DNA of 64,000 nt from Synechococcus sp. A15-62. GTDB lineage: Bacteria > Cyanobacteriota > Cyanobacteriia > PCC-6307 > Cyanobiaceae. The DNA is taken from contig NZ_CP047950.1 in the NCBI RefSeq assembly GCF_014280075.1, positions 2,170,001-2,234,000 on the forward strand, read 5' to 3'. Shown here piece after piece: positions 60,690-64,000 of the stretch. The position numbers and the translations under genes were made by a program. The notes beneath the pieces were generated by a model. That model worked only from the letters and a program-made list of their open reading frames with translations. It ran no database searches and was not told where the DNA came from. Positions within the stretch are counted from its first letter, which is position 1; each line of letters opens with the position of its first letter.

Positions 60690-61561
60690 CGTATCGGTAT
60701 GAGGCCCCCGTTTTCCTCGGGGAACATCGCCTGTGTCTGAGGCCTCGGGGGCAGGGGTTTCAGACCCTGCTGGAGCATCAGCTCAGCGTGCTGCCAGAAC
60801 CAGAGCAACGTCGGGAACTGGTGGCCGCCAGCGGCGACGAAATCCAACGGCTGCGTTTTCTTGGCAGCACCGATGAATTGGTCTTTGAGGCCCGCAGCCT
60901 GGTGGAGACCCGGCCAGCACCCCTGCTGGAAAGCTGCTTCAACGGACTAGAACCACCCCTTCCGTACCCGCAAGGCCAGCTCAACAGCGACCTGCAGGGT
61001 GCCCTCGAGGGCTGGTTGCCCAACGGTCAGCACGAACCCGCAGCCATCGAGCTCACCCAGGAAGCCCTGATGGGCAGCAACCAGCAGACCCTGGCTTTTC
61101 TGAAGCAACTGATTGAACTGATTCAAGAGCGGGTGAAATACACCCAACGCCATTTGGGGCCCGCCTGGCCGGCGGGTCGCACCCTGCGCGAGCGGATCGG
61201 CTCCTGCCGTGATCTGGCCATGCTGATGGTGGCCTGCTGCCGCGTGGTGGGTCTCCCCGCCCGATTTGTGAGCGGCTATCAACTGCAGCAACCTCCCCCG
61301 AAGGAGTACGACCTGCATGCCTGGGCAGAGGTTTACCTGCCGGGAGCGGGCTGGCGCGGCTTTGACCCCAGTGCCGGGATGGAAGTCAACGAACGCTATG
61401 TGGTGCTGGCCACCTCCTCCAAGCCGGAACTCACCGCAGCCGTGAGCGGCAGCTTCAGCGGCCCCCCGGGAACAAACAGTGAATTGACCTGGCAGATTCA
61501 GATCACCGAAGAAGCCTCCGCAACGGAAACCTCCTCACGCAACCTGGTTCAGGCCGCCTGA
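60662..61561 (+). CDS. transglutaminase-like cysteine peptidase family protein
   Basis: Protein of 299 residues, cytoplasmic by lack of a signal peptide. The N-terminal domain (MRALIVHRLTYRYEAPVFLG) precedes the transglutaminase core. The catalytic triad is Cys182 in GSCRDLAMLMVACC, His219 in YDLHAWAEVYLPG and Asp235 in RGFDPSAGM. Third gene of the CP-ATPgrasp, alpha-E, transglutaminase trio; it probably cuts the bond that the ATP-grasp enzyme makes, or the reverse reaction. The peptide substrate is unknown. Confidence 0.93.
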   Translation: MRALIVHRLTYRYEAPVFLGEHRLCLRPRGQGFQTLLEHQLSVLPEPEQRRELVAASGDEIQRLRFLGSTDELVFEARSLVETRPAPLLESCFNGLEPPLPYPQGQLNSDLQGALEGWLPNGQHEPAAIELTQEALMGSNQQTLAFLKQLIELIQERVKYTQRHLGPAWPAGRTLRERIGSCRDLAMLMVACCRVVGLPARFVSGYQLQQPPPKEYDLHAWAEVYLPGAGWRGFDPSAGMEVNERYVVLATSSKPELTAAVSGSFSGPPGTNSELTWQIQITEEASATETSSRNLVQAA

Positions 61562-62040
61562 AGCAACGGTTCCAGCCCGTGCAACTGGGGCTTCGGCGCC
61601 GAGCTATGGGTGGCTGCCATCAAGGCCGGGATCTCGGCGCTGTTGTAGACGCGGAATTCACGCACCAGAGAAGCGCCCTCCTCACGAACCGCCTGGTTCA
61701 GAACGACGGAACCATCGGGATCGGAGATCGACCGGTGGAAAGTGCCAGGAGGGATGCGAAGGATGTCACCACCGCTCTCGAGCCGAACGATGTGGAACGG
61801 CTGTTCCCAGGCCAGGTTCACAAGGAAGAAGGTTCTGCCGCCACTGGCCGCGAGCAGATTGTCTTCCTGATGAGGATGCAGATAGAACTGCCACGCTCCG
61901 CTCTCCGGGTCGTTGGGGGGCGACACCGCCGGGCCGCTGTGAATCACCAGATCACGCGCGTTCGAGGTGTCCACGGTGACGTCGAAAAAACGAACCGACG
62001 GGGTGTCGCGGAAGCGCTCGTAGGCCAGCAGTTCAAACAT
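61549..62040 (-). CDS. cupin-fold protein
   Basis: A 163-residue beta-barrel protein from the ATG at 62040 (MFELLAYERFRD); an upstream ATG at 62097 adds an unlikely leader. The metal pair is in FYLHPHQEDNLL and PPGTFHRSISD, typical of an RmlC-like cupin. Substrate unknown. It converges on the transglutaminase gene with 13 overlapping bases. Confidence 0.82.
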   Translation of the reverse strand: MFELLAYERFRDTPSVRFFDVTVDTSNARDLVIHSGPAVSPPNDPESGAWQFYLHPHQEDNLLAASGGRTFFLVNLAWEQPFHIVRLESGGDILRIPPGTFHRSISDPDGSVVLNQAVREEGASLVREFRVYNSAEIPALMAATHSSAPKPQLHGLEPLLQAA

Positions 62041-62119
62041 GTCGATGGATCCTGAGGGATCCTTCAGCTGCCCCGTTGTACCGAGGGCATCACGCAAAAA
62101 CGGTGACGATCACGACGGT

Positions 62120-63163
62120 TCAGCCCCCCAGATACGCCATTTCCGCATGGGTTGACGCAGCGGCGCCTGGATCACGCTCCTCGCTGTAGCGGTCTTGGCG
62201 CCGCTGCCAGAGCTGGCGCATGGCCTGCTCAAGCTGAAGCTCAGATGCGAGCGCGGGCTTCAGATCGGTGCCTTCAGCGGAGAACAGGCAGGTGAATGCC
62301 TGCCCATCAGCGGTGACACGCAAGCGGTTGCAATCCCCGCAGAACGGCTCACTGATGGAGGCAATCACACCGATGGATCCGGCACCATCGCCATAGCGCC
62401 AACGCCGGGCCGTGCCACCCCGCGGTCGACCCAGCGGTTCAAGAGGCCAACGGGCGTGAATGCGCTCCACCATCTGCGCCGCCGGCAGCACCTGGTCCAG
62501 CGTCCACTGGTTGCGGTTGCCCACATCCATGTATTCGATCAAACGCAGCTCCATCCCCTGCTGCCGCGCCAAAGCGGCCAAAGGCAACAGCTGATCGTCA
62601 TTGATCCCCCGTTGGATCACGGCATTGAGTTTGAGCTCACCGCGTGAGGGGTCAAAGCCAGCGGCGCAGGCCGCCGCAATGCCGTCCTGCACCTGGCGCA
62701 CCAGGCGTTCACCAGCCACGGCACCACCCTGGAGACCAGCCATGCGCGCCGCTGCTTCCCCTTCCGCCGCATCCAGGCTGATGGTGATGCGATCCAGCCC
62801 TGCGGCACGCAACGCCCGCGCCATCGGTTCCGACAACAGCACCCCGTTGCTGGTGAGCGCCACGGCCTGCAAACCAGCCATCGGATCCGAACGATCCCGC
62901 CGGGTCTGCGCCACCGCCTCCAGCAAAGGCAACAAACGCCGACTCAACAACGGCTCTCCACCGGTGAGCCGCAACGTCTGTACTCCCAGGCGCGTGGCCA
63001 CACGAATCACGCGAATCTGCTGCTCAAGGGTGAGCAGGCCAGGGGGCTCCTCCACATCCGGACAGCAGTACGGACAGGCGAGATTGCAGCGGGCCGTGAG
63101 CGACAACCGCAGCACCCCGATGGGCCGGTTGAGGCGGTCCGCAAGCGGCAGCGACGTGCTCAT
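62120..63163 (-). CDS. moaA: GTP 3',8-cyclase MoaA (molybdenum cofactor synthesis)
   Basis: Radical SAM enzyme that, with MoaC, turns GTP into cyclic pyranopterin monophosphate. The 347 residues have the first cluster Cys at 26, 30 and 33 (CNLACPYC), the second cluster in FCGDCNRLRVTADGQAFTC, and the functional C-terminal Gly-Gly (AYLGG). The ATG at 63163 overlaps the mobA stop by four bases. Molybdopterin is needed for nitrate reductase in these cyanobacteria, whose genes may lie beyond the window. Confidence 0.96.
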   Translation of the reverse strand: MSTSLPLADRLNRPIGVLRLSLTARCNLACPYCCPDVEEPPGLLTLEQQIRVIRVATRLGVQTLRLTGGEPLLSRRLLPLLEAVAQTRRDRSDPMAGLQAVALTSNGVLLSEPMARALRAAGLDRITISLDAAEGEAAARMAGLQGGAVAGERLVRQVQDGIAAACAAGFDPSRGELKLNAVIQRGINDDQLLPLAALARQQGMELRLIEYMDVGNRNQWTLDQVLPAAQMVERIHARWPLEPLGRPRGGTARRWRYGDGAGSIGVIASISEPFCGDCNRLRVTADGQAFTCLFSAEGTDLKPALASELQLEQAMRQLWQRRQDRYSEERDPGAAASTHAEMAYLGG

Positions 63164-63744
63164 CCCTCCAACGCTGCCAGATCTGCGGGGCAATTGGCAT
63201 TCACCAACGCCTCTGCAGGCAAGCGCACCGCCTGATGGGGAACGCAGGTCAACCAATCCATCCAGCGCAACTCTCCGCGTTGCAGTTGCTGATCAAGGCA
63301 GGAGCGGAAGGGAGAACCGGAGGGGATCACCGCCAGCAACGGCTGCAGCCGTTGCCCGTCATGGGCCACCGCTGCTTGCTCCGGGGCACGATTCCAGGCT
63401 GCGATCAGCTGCTGGACAACGGCCGTGCGCAAACGCGGCATGTCCACCGGCAGCACCAACAAGGCCTCCCCAGGCTGAGACGGCAACAGCCTGGCCAGCG
63501 CCTGCAGGGGGCCATTCCAGGGAGGGGACTCCAGCACCACGGAACATCCGGGCCGGTGGGCCAGCAGCTCTGCGTGCACGGGATGACGACTCAACACCTG
63601 CACCGGATGACCCAGCGGCAACAGCTGGTCAACCAGGGCCGTGAGCCAGACACCACCGCAGGGGTGCGGCAAGAGGGCCTTGTCACGCCCCATGCGACGG
63701 CTGCTTCCGCCACTGAGCACACAAACCCGCAAGCCTTGATTCAC
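63160..63744 (-). CDS. mobA: molybdenum cofactor guanylyltransferase MobA
   Basis: Adds GMP to molybdopterin to give MGD. The 194 residues start at a GTG at 63744 (MNQGLRVCVLSGG after GTG), chosen because the glycine-rich nucleotide motif LSGGSSRRMGRDKALL then lies near the N-terminus as in the family; the in-frame ATG at 63798 would add 18 atypical residues. LPVDMPRLRTAVVQQLI also fits. It is coupled to moaA. Confidence 0.9.
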   Translation of the reverse strand: MNQGLRVCVLSGGSSRRMGRDKALLPHPCGGVWLTALVDQLLPLGHPVQVLSRHPVHAELLAHRPGCSVVLESPPWNGPLQALARLLPSQPGEALLVLPVDMPRLRTAVVQQLIAAWNRAPEQAAVAHDGQRLQPLLAVIPSGSPFRSCLDQQLQRGELRWMDWLTCVPHQAVRLPAEALVNANCPADLAALEG

Positions 63745-64000
63745 ATCGTCGACCAACAATCTGCACCAGCAAAGTCCAACAACCCACAAAAGTTGCAACC
63801 GCTACCAAACCGCTGCGGCACAAGATCACCTGATCCGATCAATCAGCCCCATTGATGTTTGCCCGGAAACACAAAAACACAAATCGGTAACCAATCTGAC
63901 CAAACAAGGGGTCGGCGAATTGATTAACTGCGCGGGTTAAACGGATTCTCTTTTCGACCGTTTTGCCATCCCCGGGCACCTTTCCTTTTGAAGCCCGAGG
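63745..64000. promoter_or_regulatory. 256-base right-edge region upstream of mobA
   Basis: No protein frame is convincing up to the window end. It should hold the mobA promoter and perhaps that of a gene outside the window. A near-consensus NtcA site, GTA-N8-GAC, lies at 63887-63900 (GTC-N8-TAC toward mobA). No matching -10 box was found, so the site is weak. Confidence 0.4.

Overview
The window looks like the chromosome of a marine picocyanobacterium, most likely a Synechococcus of subcluster 5.1 type. This rests on high GC, very tight spacing with many 1-8 base gene overlaps, and the gene content: a high-light-inducible protein, DUF1830 and DUF4278 proteins, a glucosylglycerate synthase, a urtABCDE transporter next to a split urease cluster, and molybdopterin genes at the right edge. 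There are no rRNA genes, insertion sequences, prophage genes or CRISPR arrays. One tRNA-Val(UAC) gene is present. The species assignment is inference; no database search was possible.

Layout, left half. The 3' part of ligA opens the window, followed by a TVP38-type membrane protein, a three-gene ABC-2 exporter, an MscS channel, valS, and a two-gene unit coding a solute-binding-type lipoprotein and a second MscS channel (1-12 kb). Next come a 2OG-Fe(II) oxygenase pair, a short-chain dehydrogenase, a fusion of a degenerate sigma-54-activator-like AAA domain with a NapH/NosR-like membrane polyferredoxin, a Fur-family regulator and a degenerate metallo-beta-lactamase-fold protein (12-17.4 kb). 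A stretch of small genes, the hli gene and the tRNA follows (17.4-19.1 kb). Then come housekeeping genes: mazG, arfB, speE-speB, gcvT, aspS, a group 2 sigma factor, a dps gene broken by an in-frame TGA, pyrG, and a run with queE, a dehydrogenase, queC, pabB and pabC (19-34.5 kb).

Layout, right half. The compatible-solute locus at 34.5-38.3 kb has gpgS on one strand and, divergently, a GH13 sugar phosphorylase and an HAD phosphatase. The nitrogen island starts at 39 kb: urtABCDE and ureGFE on the minus strand, ureDABC on the plus strand, then a class I glutamine amidotransferase-like gene. A DUF4278 gene preceded by a perfect GTA-N8-TAC (NtcA-type) site follows.

From 58.1 kb down to 51 kb a minus-strand run encodes a sodium/solute symporter bracketed by two tiny membrane proteins, an aspartate-carbamoyltransferase-like enzyme lacking the aspartate-binding residues, an AsnB-type amidotransferase, a hydantoinase/carbamoylase-family amidohydrolase and a DUF1028 protein. 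I read this as an uncharacterised uptake and catabolic route for a carbamoyl- or amide-containing nitrogen compound; that reading is inference.

The window closes with the circularly permuted ATP-grasp, alpha-E and transglutaminase trio, a cupin, moaA and mobA. The genes work together mainly in scavenging organic nitrogen (urea import, urease, the carbamoyl cluster), making molybdopterin, and coping with osmotic or redox stress (MscS channels, glucosylglycerate, Hli, Dps).
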